From JACQFK01 sp964619955 (lineage in GTDB: Bacteria > Planctomycetota > MHYJ01 > JACPRB01), in NCBI GenBank assembly GCA_964619955.1, contig CAZUJF010000015.1, forward strand, positions 1-64,000: a stretch of 64,000 nucleotides of DNA, written 5' to 3'. The translations under genes and the position numbers were made by a program. Positions within the stretch are counted from its first letter, which is position 1. Each line of letters opens with the position of its first letter. Shown in pieces: positions 20,424 to 29,064 of the stretch. A model generated the notes under the pieces. It saw only the letters and a list, made by a program, of their open reading frames with translations. It searched no databases and was not told the DNA's origin.

Positions 20424-21509
20424 TCACGGCCGTTGCAGCTGGTGGAGGGCCTGGGTCACCTGTTTCAGACCCTGATGGATCGTCTCCTCGACGGTTCCCA
20501 GGGAGATCCTAAGAAATCCGGGGGCGCCGAAGAAGTCCCCCGGCACCGCCAGCGTATGAAATCGCTCGCGGAGCAGCGTGGACAGCGCCCTCGCGTCCGT
20601 TCCCGGCGGAAGCCGGAGCAGGGCGACCGTGCCGCCCTCGGGCTTCACCATCGCGAGCCCGTCCTGGCGGGCCAGCCAGTCCTCGAGGATCGCGAGGTTC
20701 CGGGTCACGATGTCCCGGCAGCGCTGGATCAAGGCCGGCGCGCGCCTCAGGGCAAGCAGGGCGATGGATTCGCAGGGCGCCGGGACCTGGTGCTCGAGGT
20801 AGGAGAAATGGATCTGCGCGCGGCGGATGAAGTCCTCCGGACCCGCGAGCCAGCCGATCCTCAGCCCGCCGAGGCCGTAGACTTTCGAGACGGTGCCGAT
20901 GGACACGAGATTGGGCCCCAGCGAGGCGGCGGGTTTCAGCCCCGGAGCGAAGGCGGAATCGAGGTAGGCTTCGCTGACGACGACGGTGGCGCCGGCGTCG
21001 CGGGCGATCTGGCCCAGGGACTGCAGCTTCTCGGGCCCCGTGGCGGCGCCGCTCGGATTGTGCGTGTTCGTGAGGAAGACCGCGCGGGTGTCCCTGCCGA
21101 TGCTGCGTTCGACCTCCTCGAGCTCGATCTGCCAGCCGCGCTCGAAGCGCCGCTCCAGCGGGCGCAGGACCGCGCCCCGTTCCTGGCAGTTCCTCAGGAG
21201 CGGTTCATAGACCGGGCTTTCGACGAGCGCCCCCTGGCCGGCATCCAGCAGCGCTCCGGCCGCCAGATGGATGCCCATCGTGGCGCCCGAACAGAGCAGG
21301 ATCTGGGAAGGCGGCAGCCCGTAGCGGCGCGCCAGGAGCTCCTTCAACTCGGGGGAGCCCTCTTCGTTGGGGGGGAGCAGACGGATGTCCTCGAGACGCA
21401 GCCCGAGCTCCTCCGCCGTGAGCGCCTGGATGTTGGATTTGGCGAGGTCCCAGCGGACCCGGCCCATGTGGGCGCGGGCCCAGTCGAGGTAGTCGAGCTT
21501 CCGCAGCAT
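20424..21509 (-). CDS. PLP-dependent aminotransferase class I/II
   Basis: A 361-residue fold-type I aminotransferase. The ATG at 21509 is chosen because it overlaps the stop of the upstream lipoprotein (TGATG), and the upstream extension has no family character. Visible motifs: LLCSGATMGIHLAAGALLD (cofactor phosphate), FLTNTHNPSGAATGP, VVVSEAYLDSAF, and TVSKVYGLGGLRIGW with the Schiff-base Lys. The substrate is not determined; aspartate/alanine-type or a more specific aminotransferase are all possible. Confidence 0.88.
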   Translation of the reverse strand: MLRKLDYLDWARAHMGRVRWDLAKSNIQALTAEELGLRLEDIRLLPPNEEGSPELKELLARRYGLPPSQILLCSGATMGIHLAAGALLDAGQGALVESPVYEPLLRNCQERGAVLRPLERRFERGWQIELEEVERSIGRDTRAVFLTNTHNPSGAATGPEKLQSLGQIARDAGATVVVSEAYLDSAFAPGLKPAASLGPNLVSIGTVSKVYGLGGLRIGWLAGPEDFIRRAQIHFSYLEHQVPAPCESIALLALRRAPALIQRCRDIVTRNLAILEDWLARQDGLAMVKPEGGTVALLRLPPGTDARALSTLLRERFHTLAVPGDFFGAPGFLRISLGTVEETIHQGLKQVTQALHQLQRP

Positions 21510-21925
21510 CAATCGCCGGAGAAGTCGCTCAGCTCCAGGCTCGGGCCCTGATAGCCCTCGATGTTCCGGGTGTACGTGTGCAGCAGACCCGTCGCGGTGC
21601 AGGGTTTGCCGATCCACTTGAACCAGTCCTGCCCGCGGAGGAAGAGGTCGAGGTGGGGCAGGTAGATCTTCAGGCCGCTCTTGAGGACGAGGATGCCGTG
21701 GATGCCGCGGATGTGGTCCAGGCGGCCGGTGAGGGACAGTTCCCGGCCCGCAAAAGGTTCCAGTTCGGCGACGTCCACGGCCGCGCTGGGGCCGGAGACG
21801 TCGAGCTCGGGCTCGGGCGGCGCGGCCACCGGGGCGGCCACGGGACGTATGTCCTGGGACTCGTCCACCTCGTCCGAGACACAGCCGGCGAGCGCGAGCA
21901 GGACCGCCATCAGCGAAAGGCGCAT
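21509..21925 (-). CDS. Small lipoprotein with OB-like domain
   Basis: About 138 residues with lipobox LALAGC. After a Pro/Ala-rich linker, the segment GRELSLTGRLDHIRGIHGIL followed by LKSGLKIYLPHLD and CTATGLLHTYTR resembles a small OB-fold, as in DUF4920/tRNA_anti-like lipoproteins. Start: ATG at 21925 (a GTG at 21931 is also in frame). Its stop overlaps the aminotransferase start by one base, so the two are coupled. Confidence 0.75.
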   Translation of the reverse strand: MRLSLMAVLLALAGCVSDEVDESQDIRPVAAPVAAPPEPELDVSGPSAAVDVAELEPFAGRELSLTGRLDHIRGIHGILVLKSGLKIYLPHLDLFLRGQDWFKWIGKPCTATGLLHTYTRNIEGYQGPSLELSDFSGD

Positions 21926-21933
21926 GGACACGG

Positions 21934-21961
21934 ATTATAGTCCCCCCCGGAAGCCCGGCAA
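21934..21961 (-). promoter_or_regulatory. Promoter giving a near-leaderless lipoprotein mRNA
   Basis: Minus-strand TTGCCG (21961-21956), 16-bp spacer, TATAAT (21939-21934). The -10 ends 8 nt before the ATG at 21925. Confidence 0.65.
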
Positions 21962-22040
21962 CAAAAACCTTGGCACCGCCTAAGAGGACGTGATAGAAAA
22001 GCCGCTCCTTTCACGGAAAATCATTTTCGGAGAAGCTTCC

Positions 22041-23297
22041 ATGAAGATCACGTCGGTCAAGGGACGGGAAGTCATCGATTCGCGCGGCAACCCCACGGTC
22101 GAGGTGGACGTCGTCGCCGGCGGCGTGCTGGGGCGCGCCATCGTTCCGAGCGGCGCCTCCACGGGCGAACGCGAGGCGATCGAGCTGCGCGACGGCGACA
22201 AGGGCCGCTACCTCGGCAAGGGCGTGCTCAAGGCCGTCGAGAACGTCAACGCCGTCATCGGACCCCGCCTGATCGGCATGGACGTGACGCAGCAGAAGAT
22301 GATCGACGAGGTCATGATCGCCATGGACGGCACGCCGACGAAGGCGAAGCTCGGCGCGAACGCGCTGCTGGGCGTCTCGATGGCGGCGGCGCGCTCGGCG
22401 TCCAACCTGCTCAAGAAGCCCCTCTACGACTACCTCTCGGCCGGCAAGGGCGTGACGCTGCCGGTGCCGTTCATGAACGTCATCAACGGCGGGGCGCACG
22501 CGGACAACACGATCGACTTCCAGGAGTTCATGATCGTGCCGAAAAAGTTCTCGAGCTTCCGCGAGGCCATCCGCGCGGGCGTCGAGGTCTTCCACGCGCT
22601 CAAGGGCATCCTGAAGAAGAAGGGCCTGTCCACGAACGTCGGGGACGAGGGCGGCTTCGCGCCGAACCTCAAGTCCATCGACGAGGTGCTCTCGACGCTG
22701 ATGGAGGCGATCGAGAAGGCGGGCTACGCGGGACGCATCCAGCTCGCGCTGGACGTCGCGGCCAGCGAGCTCTGGAAGGAGGGCTCGTACGTCTTCAAGA
22801 AGTCCGACGGGGCGGTGAAGACGAGCGAGCAGATGGGCGACCTCTACGAGGGCCTCTGCGCGAAATACCCGGTCGTGTCGATCGAGGACGGCCTCGGGGA
22901 GAACGACTGGGACGGCTGGAAGAAGCTCAGCGTCCGGATGGGGAAGAAGTGCCAGCTCGTCGGCGACGACCTCTTCGTGACGAACACCGAGATCCTCCGC
23001 AAGGGGATCAAGGAGGGGCTGGGCAACGCCATCCTCATCAAGGTGAACCAGATCGGCACGCTGACGGAGACGATCGACGCGGTGCTGATGGCCCAGGAGG
23101 CCAGGTACGGCGCGATGATCTCCCACCGCTCGGGCGAGACGGAGGACGTCACGATCGCCGATCTCGCGGTGGCGCTGAACGCCGGCATGATCAAGACCGG
23201 GTCGGCCAGCCGCACGGACCGGATCGCGAAGTACAACCAGCTGCTCCGCATCGAGGAGGAGCTGGGCGCGCGCGCGAAATTCGCCGGGAACCTGTAG
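22041..23297 (+). CDS. eno: Enolase (phosphopyruvate hydratase)
   Basis: A 418-residue glycolytic enolase converting 2-phosphoglycerate to phosphoenolpyruvate. Starts MKITSVKGREVIDSRGNPTV. Signature elements: GASTGEREA loop, INGGAHADNTIDFQEFMI, NVGDEGGFAPN, LALDVAASE, SIEDGLGENDW, VGDDLFVTN, LIKVNQIGT and SHRSGETED (catalytic Lys and His regions). A possible longer start at 21990 adds residues without family similarity. It is convergent with the phosphoglycerate mutase gene, which ends 4 nt away; the two steps are consecutive in glycolysis. Confidence 0.98.
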   Translation: MKITSVKGREVIDSRGNPTVEVDVVAGGVLGRAIVPSGASTGEREAIELRDGDKGRYLGKGVLKAVENVNAVIGPRLIGMDVTQQKMIDEVMIAMDGTPTKAKLGANALLGVSMAAARSASNLLKKPLYDYLSAGKGVTLPVPFMNVINGGAHADNTIDFQEFMIVPKKFSSFREAIRAGVEVFHALKGILKKKGLSTNVGDEGGFAPNLKSIDEVLSTLMEAIEKAGYAGRIQLALDVAASELWKEGSYVFKKSDGAVKTSEQMGDLYEGLCAKYPVVSIEDGLGENDWDGWKKLSVRMGKKCQLVGDDLFVTNTEILRKGIKEGLGNAILIKVNQIGTLTETIDAVLMAQEARYGAMISHRSGETEDVTIADLAVALNAGMIKTGSASRTDRIAKYNQLLRIEEELGARAKFAGNL

Positions 23298-23300
23298 CCT

Positions 23301-23999
23301 TTACGGGCTCGGGCTGACCGTGACGGGGCGTCTCGGTTTCAGGGGCTTCAGGTCGTCGCCGAGCTCGTAATAGACCGGGGCGCCCGTGGGGAGCTCCAGG
23401 TTGACGATGTCCGCGTCCGAGATCCCGTCCAGGTGCTTGATCAGCGCGCGCAGCGTGTTGCCGTGCGCCGCGACGATCACGCGCTGCCCCGACTTCAGGG
23501 CGGGGGCGATCTTCTCGTGCCAGAAGGGAAGGGCGCGGTCGATGGTGTCCTTCAACGATTCGGTCTTCGGCATCTCGCCCGGCCCGTAACGCCGGTCGTT
23601 GCCGGGGAATTCGGGGCTCCAGCTTTCGAGAGGAGGAGGGGGGACGTCGAAACTGCGGCGCCAGATCTTCACCTGTTCCGCGCTGTGTTTCGCGGCGGTC
23701 TCGGCCTTGTCGAGCCCCTGCAGCGCCCCGTAATGGCGCTCGTTCAGGCGCCAGGTCTTGTGGACGGGGATCCAGAGCAGTTCCATCTGGTCGAGCACAA
23801 GATGGAGCGTGGTGATGGCCCGCCGCAGATAGGAGGTGAAGGCCACGTCGAAGGCGAAACCCTCCTTCTTCAGCACCGCTCCGGCGACGGACGCCTCGCG
23901 GACCCCCTTGGGGCTCAGCGGGACGTCGACCCAGCCGGTGAAGCGGTTCTCCTGGTTCCACTGGCTTTCGCCGTGGCGGATGAGCACGAGCTTTTTCAC
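23301..23999 (-). CDS. gpmA: 2,3-bisphosphoglycerate-dependent phosphoglycerate mutase
   Basis: A 232-residue cofactor-dependent mutase interconverting 3- and 2-phosphoglycerate. The GTG at 23999 follows GAGGAGG and begins VKKLVLIRHGESQWN with the catalytic His. Further motifs: ENRFTGWVDVPLSPKG, TSYLRRAITTL, RLNERHYGALQG and the second catalytic AAHGNTLRALIKHLDG. The long antiparallel reading frame that extends beyond the start is noise. It pairs functionally with enolase. Confidence 0.96.
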   Translation of the reverse strand: MKKLVLIRHGESQWNQENRFTGWVDVPLSPKGVREASVAGAVLKKEGFAFDVAFTSYLRRAITTLHLVLDQMELLWIPVHKTWRLNERHYGALQGLDKAETAAKHSAEQVKIWRRSFDVPPPPLESWSPEFPGNDRRYGPGEMPKTESLKDTIDRALPFWHEKIAPALKSGQRVIVAAHGNTLRALIKHLDGISDADIVNLELPTGAPVYYELGDDLKPLKPRRPVTVSPSP

Positions 24000-24074
24000 G
24001 GGGATCTCCTCCTCAAGGCCGCGAAGCATAACAAAATCAGGAGCCGTCGAAAACCCGGGATCTCTCCGGAGTGC

Positions 24075-24080
24075 TATAAT
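24075..24080 (+). promoter_or_regulatory. Extended -10 promoter, near-leaderless
   Basis: TGCTATAAT: a perfect -10 with an extended TGn, ending 9 nt before the ATG at 24090. No -35 is visible. Confidence 0.65.
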
Positions 24081-24089
24081 CCCGCAACC

Positions 24090-25619
24090 ATGTTGCGATC
24101 GCTGGCGGCGCTGGGGCTGGTCCTGTTCGCGCGGGAGGCCCGGGCGCAGGAATGGACGCCGCTGGACGCCCGGTCCCAGGCGCTCGGGGGCGCGGGCGTG
24201 GCGTTCGCGGAGGGCGTGGACGCGTCCTACTGGAACCCCGCCGCCCTCGCCGCCGGGGGGCAGCGCCCGCTCGATTTCAGCACCGGTTTCGGGTTCGATT
24301 TCCACGTCAGCACCGGCTATGCCTTCGCCGGCGACGTCGCCGGGGACGTCGCCCATCTCCTCGACCTCTACGATGCGATCGGGTTCGACGCCCTCCAGGA
24401 TTCCCTCAATGCGGGCACGGCTCCGACGGACGGGGACGTCCAGAACCTGATCCGCGTCGTGGACGGGATCGCCTCCCTGGACGACCCGGGGAAAGGGCTG
24501 CTGTCCACGAGCGGCCTGGCGATGCAGCTCCGGGTCGGCCCCTTCGGCCTCTTCGCGCGGGGGACGCTGGTCCTGGGCGGGGATCCGATGGCGGATCTGG
24601 GCGCGGTGGGGGCGCTCAGCAGCGGGGGGCTCAATGCGTTTTTCCAGAACATCAATTCCAGCCCGGCCCTGTCGCCGGCGGGAAGCGCCCTCGCCGCGCA
24701 GCTGGCCGCCTGCGGCCTGACCACCAACAGCAACGCCGGGAGTTCCACCGATGCGGAGGAGCTCGCCTACCAGGCGCAGCTGGCCCTCGGGGACGCGGCG
24801 ATCTCCGATCCCGCCTTCCAGCAGGCCCTGTGCAGCAGCGTGGCCGCGATGGTGGCCGGCGCGGCGGCGGAGGACACGCTCTACAATTCCGATGCGGGCG
24901 TCATCCTCCGCGGGGTCGCCCAGGTCGAACTCGGGGTGGCGTTCGGCCTGCCCCTCATCCCCACGGTGCTCGAGGCGGGCATCGCGCTGAAGGAGGTCAT
25001 CACGGAGACCGTGTACCGCCGGGTCACGATCGCCGAGCGGGACCAGGGCGACTCGGGCGGCGAGGATCTCAGCGATGCCGTCCGCGACGACCTCCGGGAT
25101 TCCCGCCGTCGCACGACCCGTTTCAACGTGGACCTCGGCGCGAGGTACAGCCCCTGGTCCTGGGTGAGCGCGGCGGTCTCCGCCCGGAACCTCATCCCCA
25201 TGCGGGTGGACATCGCGGGCCCCGAGCGGGACCTCGAGCTGGAACCGCAGGTGCGGGCCGCGCTGCTCTTCGCGCCCTTCTCGATCCTCCGGGTGGGGGC
25301 CGACCTCGACCTGCTCGAGACGGAATCCCCCGTGCTCCCGGACTACCGGTTCCGGCATTTCGGCGCCGGGGTCGAGCTCGATCTCTGGGTGTTCAAGCTG
25401 CGGGCCGGGTACGCGGACAACCTGGCGACGGATGAATCCGACGGGGCCGTCACCGGGGGGCTGGGGCTGGCCTTCCTGGGCGTCCGCCTGGACCTGGGCG
25501 TCCGCTACGGATTGACGACCACGGAGGTGGTCCGCAGCGGGGAGATCGACGCCGACGCGCTGGACCTGCCGCAGCAGCTGAGCCTGGGGCTGACCCTCGG
25601 GGTGGAGGTGAAGTTCTGA
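24090..25619 (+). CDS. TraF-like (TraF_2) outer membrane beta-barrel protein
   Basis: A 509-residue exported protein (signal ending about ARAQ). It resembles the TraF_2 family of conjugal-transfer-like outer-membrane proteins related to PorV/UPF0164 barrels: the opening motif RSQALGGAGVAFAEGVDASYWNPAAL is classic (quoted here in part as ALGGAGVAF and YWNPAAL). The mature chain has repeated amphipathic strands and ends in Phe (VEVKF). Transport or surface function unknown. First gene of a tight three-gene run. Confidence 0.8.
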   Translation: MLRSLAALGLVLFAREARAQEWTPLDARSQALGGAGVAFAEGVDASYWNPAALAAGGQRPLDFSTGFGFDFHVSTGYAFAGDVAGDVAHLLDLYDAIGFDALQDSLNAGTAPTDGDVQNLIRVVDGIASLDDPGKGLLSTSGLAMQLRVGPFGLFARGTLVLGGDPMADLGAVGALSSGGLNAFFQNINSSPALSPAGSALAAQLAACGLTTNSNAGSSTDAEELAYQAQLALGDAAISDPAFQQALCSSVAAMVAGAAAEDTLYNSDAGVILRGVAQVELGVAFGLPLIPTVLEAGIALKEVITETVYRRVTIAERDQGDSGGEDLSDAVRDDLRDSRRRTTRFNVDLGARYSPWSWVSAAVSARNLIPMRVDIAGPERDLELEPQVRAALLFAPFSILRVGADLDLLETESPVLPDYRFRHFGAGVELDLWVFKLRAGYADNLATDESDGAVTGGLGLAFLGVRLDLGVRYGLTTTEVVRSGEIDADALDLPQQLSLGLTLGVEVKF

Positions 25620-26170
25620 TGCGCCTCTTCGTCGCGGCGCTGCTCCTCGCCGGCGGTCTGGGCTGCGCCCGGCCCCGGATGCTGTCCGTCGGGGAGGAAC
25701 TGCCTCCCCCGGGTCTCCAGGAGGCCCGCGTGATCGTGTATCGCCCCGGCCAGCGGAATGCCGGCCACGACTACGCGGTCTTCGACGGGGAAACGCTCAT
25801 CGGCTTCGCCCAGTCCGGATGCCGCTTCGAGTACCGCTGCTCGCCCGGTCCGCGGCTCTTCTATATGCAGGGCGGCCGCGACGCCGCCGTCCAGGCGGAT
25901 CTCGAAGCCGGCCGGACGTATTACCTCAGGGCGGGGGAGCGGCCCGGCTGGTTCAGCCTGCAGATGCTGCTGGAACCGGTGGCGTTCCAGGAGGCGGCGG
26001 AGCAGGCCGGCGACTGCGGCCGGCGGGAACTGGATCCCGCGCCAGCCGCCGCGTTCCAGGCCCGGCGGGGTGGGGAAGCCGCCGCCCGCGTGGCGTTCTA
26101 CCGGGCGAATCCGGCCGAATGCCGGACGCTCGATCCCGGGCAGGGTTCCCCGGCTGGGGGCCGTCCTTGA
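25619..26170 (+). CDS. DUF2846-like lipoprotein
   Basis: A 183-residue lipoprotein with lipobox LGC (MRLFVAALLLAGGLGC). The segment EARVIVYRPGQRNAGHDYAV and the DGETLIGF, TYYLRAG pieces resemble DUF2846 domains found in bacterial lipoproteins. The ATG overlaps the stop of the preceding barrel gene (TGATG), so translation is coupled. Function unknown. Confidence 0.75.
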   Translation: MRLFVAALLLAGGLGCARPRMLSVGEELPPPGLQEARVIVYRPGQRNAGHDYAVFDGETLIGFAQSGCRFEYRCSPGPRLFYMQGGRDAAVQADLEAGRTYYLRAGERPGWFSLQMLLEPVAFQEAAEQAGDCGRRELDPAPAAAFQARRGGEAAARVAFYRANPAECRTLDPGQGSPAGGRP

Positions 26171-27033
26171 TGATGATGCTGAGCCTCCTGGCCGCGCTCC
26201 TCCTGCAGGAACGCCATGAACTGCGGGAGTTCCGCGGCGGCTACACGCTCGTGACGCCCGAGGGCATCGACGCGAAGCGCTCGTGGCCTTCCGTGGTGGA
26301 TTTGAACACCTCGCTGGTCTTCCCGGGCCGCGTGGTGCTGCGTCCCGACCGGCGCGAGGGCGGGCTCGAGGAGGCCTTCGTCCGCGCCTGCCTCGCCGAC
26401 GCGAAGACGCGTCACCGGCTCGATCCGCAGCGCGTGGCCCTGGCGGCCTCGGACGAAGCCGCCCCCGAGGCCCTGGCGGCCGCCGGCGCGGCCGGGGATC
26501 TTTTCGCCGCCGTCATCCTCGCGCGTCCGGCCCGCTTCACCCCTCCGCGGCGCTCGCCACCCTGCCTGATCCTGCTCGACCGGAGCCACCAGGATCGCGG
26601 CGGCGCGGCCGCGGCGGCGCTGCTCATGAAGAAGGCGAAGCTCGCCGTGCAGGTGCAGCCGCTGGAATCCTCCGATCCGGGGGCCTGGCTGGACGGCGCC
26701 GGCCCGCCGAGACCCGCCCACGAGGCCATGGACGAGTACGCCCGGCAGTCGCGCTATCTCGACGCCTCGCTGGCGGCGATGGATCTGATGGACCGCCCGG
26801 AAACCGAGCGCTTCGCCCGGAGCCGGATCCAGTCCTTCGAGGGCGCCGGGTTGATGTCGCTCGCGCGCGTCGAGCTGGCCGTGGTGGACCGCCGCTACAA
26901 GGACGCCTACCTGCGCTGCAAGGAGGCCGCCCGCGAATTCGCCTGGCTGCCGGTGGGGGAGAAGATCCGGAAACGGCTCGCCGAACTGGAGGCCAAGCCG
27001 GAGGTCCGGAAGGCCTTGGGCGAAACGGATTAG
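26170..27033 (+). CDS. Exported hypothetical protein, possible alpha/beta hydrolase remnant
   Basis: A 287-residue protein with an N-terminal signal (MMMLSLLAALLLQ). The first two-thirds has alternating strand-helix character (TSLVFPGRVVLRPDR, VALAASDEAAPEAL, AAVILARPARF, PCLILLDRS) as in alpha/beta hydrolases, but no GxSxG is visible. The C-terminus is helical with TPR-like spacing. It overlaps the previous stop by one base and the convergent coiled-coil gene by 4 nt. Confidence 0.6.
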   Translation: MMMLSLLAALLLQERHELREFRGGYTLVTPEGIDAKRSWPSVVDLNTSLVFPGRVVLRPDRREGGLEEAFVRACLADAKTRHRLDPQRVALAASDEAAPEALAAAGAAGDLFAAVILARPARFTPPRRSPPCLILLDRSHQDRGGAAAAALLMKKAKLAVQVQPLESSDPGAWLDGAGPPRPAHEAMDEYARQSRYLDASLAAMDLMDRPETERFARSRIQSFEGAGLMSLARVELAVVDRRYKDAYLRCKEAAREFAWLPVGEKIRKRLAELEAKPEVRKALGETD

Positions 27034-27356
27034 CCCTGTTTCCCCGCGAGCGCCTGGAAGAACTGCACCACTTCCTGCTCGATGCCGTCGAGTTCGTTGA
27101 GCAGCTGGACCATGTCCACGGGTTTGCTGCGCATCACGCGGCGCGTGGTGTCCTTCGTCCGGGCGATCTGCCCCTGGATGCTCTCGACCTCGCCCGCCCG
27201 TTTCAGCACGACCTCCTGGATCTTGTCGACGACGTCGAGGAAGTGGGACTGTTCGCGCGGATGCACCCGCATCCGGATGGCCCCGCGGAGTCGTTCCAGG
27301 CCGACCTTGATGTCCTGCTGGTGTTTGTCGGCCTTGGCGGCGTTGCTTTCGTTCAT
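27030..27356 (-). CDS. Small coiled-coil protein
   Basis: A 108-residue, highly charged helical protein with heptad-like spacing throughout (KVGLERLRGAIRMRV, FLDVVDKIQEVVLKRAGEVE). No signal or catalytic motif. Its stop overlaps that of the convergent gene by 4 nt. Function unknown; it may be a scaffold or part of a flagellar, chemotaxis or secretion assembly, but nothing in the window supports one of these. Confidence 0.65.
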   Translation of the reverse strand: MNESNAAKADKHQQDIKVGLERLRGAIRMRVHPREQSHFLDVVDKIQEVVLKRAGEVESIQGQIARTKDTTRRVMRSKPVDMVQLLNELDGIEQEVVQFFQALAGKQG

Positions 27357-27402
27357 GCTTCAGGCGGAAGGGTACGTCCAACGCCCCGGGAATGCAAGAA
27401 GA

Positions 27403-28662
27403 TCAATTTCGGGAGAACTCAAGCCTGTCCTTCCGCACGCGGATGCGGACCGTGTCGCCCTCGTGCAGCGCCCCTTCGATGAGGAGTTCGGAGAGGGTGC
27501 CCTCGACTTCGCGCTCCACGGTGCGCCGCAGCTCCCGGGCCCCGTAATCCGGATGAAAGCCCTTCTCGGCCAGCCAGCGGGGGACGTCGCTTTCGAAACG
27601 CAGCGAGAGGGGGACCCCCGACGCGTGGCGGCTGACCTCCTCCAGGAAACGGCCGGCGATGCGGACGCATTCCGCCAGGGTGATCGGGTTGAAGAAGACC
27701 ACGTCCGTCAGGCGGTTCACGAATTCCGGGCGGAAACTCGCCTTGAGGGAGCGGGAGAACTCGTCGAGCAGATCCTCGCGCGCCGGACCGTCCCTGCGGA
27801 AGCCGATCCGGTGCTTCAGCGCCTCGGCCTCCTCGGCGCCGACGTTCGAGGTGAAGATGATCAGCGTGTTGGCGAAATCCAGGCGCAGGCCCTTGTTGTC
27901 CGTGAGAAACCCCTCGTCCATGACCTGCAGCAGGAGGTTGTGGACCTTCGGGTCCGATTTCTCGATCTCGTCGAAGAGCACGGTGGCCGGGCCCTCCTTG
28001 CGGCCGACCTCCGCCAGCACCCCGGGGTTGTCGTGGCCGATGTACCCCGGGGGCGCGCCGATGAGCTTGGCGTATTCGTGGGGGAGGGCGTACTCCGAGC
28101 CGTCCACCCGGAGCATCCGGGAGGCGTCGTGGAAGAGGTAGAGCGTGAGGGCCTTCGCCAGCTCCGTCTTGCCCACGCCGGTCTGCCCGATGAAGAAGAA
28201 CGTGGCGATGGGACGCGACGGATCGCGAAGCCCCGTCATCGCCTTCTTCACCGACCGTGAAACGGCGCTGACGGCGGCCTCCTGGCCGATCACCTGGCGG
28301 GCGAGCTCCGCCTCCATGTCCTGGAGCCGGCGGTAGTCCCGGACGGGCCCCGGCGGGGCCTGCTCCAGGAGGTGGATGCCGGGGTGGGCCTCCTCGCTGG
28401 ATTCGACGCTGATCTTGTGGATCTCGAGGGCGGGATTCACCTCGATGCAGAGTTTGTAGAGGGCGTCCACATGGTCGAGGTGCTGCGCCCCCAGGCCCAG
28501 GACGCAGGCGTTCACCACCAGGCCCACGTAGCTCCGGCGGTCGCTCAGCCGGGCGGTGTGCAGGAGATGGGTGATCTCATCCGCCGAGTAGCGGCGGATC
28601 TTGAGGAAGGCGTCCAGCGGGTCGAAAAACTTCAGGACGACATTCGGCTCCATCCGAATCAT
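27403..28662 (-). CDS. Single-module Clp/HSP100-type AAA+ ATPase
   Basis: A 419-residue protein with one AAA_2 module of ClpB-D2/ClpA-D2 type plus the small C-terminal D2 domain. Walker A is FIGQTGVGKTELAK, Walker B is VLFDEIEKSDP, the sensor and arginine-finger region contains FTSNVGAEE and FRPEFVNRLTDVVFF, and the D2-small ends DYGARELRRTVERE. The pore loop PPGYIGH matches GYVG-type substrate-threading loops. The N-terminal 130 residues are not a ClpN domain I recognise. No ClpP-binding IGL/F loop stands out, so it may disaggregate or remodel rather than degrade. SD AGGAGGG supports the first ATG. Confidence 0.88.
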   Translation of the reverse strand: MIRMEPNVVLKFFDPLDAFLKIRRYSADEITHLLHTARLSDRRSYVGLVVNACVLGLGAQHLDHVDALYKLCIEVNPALEIHKISVESSEEAHPGIHLLEQAPPGPVRDYRRLQDMEAELARQVIGQEAAVSAVSRSVKKAMTGLRDPSRPIATFFFIGQTGVGKTELAKALTLYLFHDASRMLRVDGSEYALPHEYAKLIGAPPGYIGHDNPGVLAEVGRKEGPATVLFDEIEKSDPKVHNLLLQVMDEGFLTDNKGLRLDFANTLIIFTSNVGAEEAEALKHRIGFRRDGPAREDLLDEFSRSLKASFRPEFVNRLTDVVFFNPITLAECVRIAGRFLEEVSRHASGVPLSLRFESDVPRWLAEKGFHPDYGARELRRTVEREVEGTLSELLIEGALHEGDTVRIRVRKDRLEFSRN

Positions 28663-28701
28663 GCGTCCCTCCTATGCAGGCAGCAGCGCTGCTACATAAG
28701 T

Positions 28702-29064
28702 CTACGACGCTTTGAGGAAGCTGCTGATGGAAAATACGTGGTAGAGCACAAAGGTCCCGCCGGCGGCGCCCAGGGTCATGAACGCCATGGTCAGGGCCGA
28801 CGCTCCCGCCTTGAGGCGGTTGGGGAGGCGGAGGTAGTTCACGATGAGCAGGAGGATCGAGGCGGGGATCGTGGCCAGGATGCCCCAGACGGCCTGCTTG
28901 GGCGGGGTGAGGCTCATGAACCTGATGGCGGCGCAGGACAGGGGCCCCAGCATGCCGACGAAAAGGGCCATGCGGAGGCGTCCGTAGCCCTCCTCGTCCT
29001 CCCGGGCCCGGACGGCGGAATCCGCGAACTTGTGGGCCTCGTGCCGCTTGTCGTTGTCTTTCAT
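28702..29064 (-). CDS. Small multi-pass membrane protein
   Basis: A 120-residue protein with three predicted transmembrane segments (about 31-50, 57-76 and 88-110) after a charged N-terminal tail. It overlaps the stop of the upstream dehydrogenase gene (ATGA), so both are probably cotranslated. Family not recognised. Confidence 0.7.
   Translation of the reverse strand: MKDNDKRHEAHKFADSAVRAREDEEGYGRLRMALFVGMLGPLSCAAIRFMSLTPPKQAVWGILATIPASILLLIVNYLRLPNRLKAGASALTMAFMTLGAAGGTFVLYHVFSISSFLKAS

Noticed and set aside
23301..25358. 685-residue minus-strand reading frame
   Set aside because: Only the first 232 codons from GTG 23999 are gpmA; the upstream part is antisense to the TraF-like gene.
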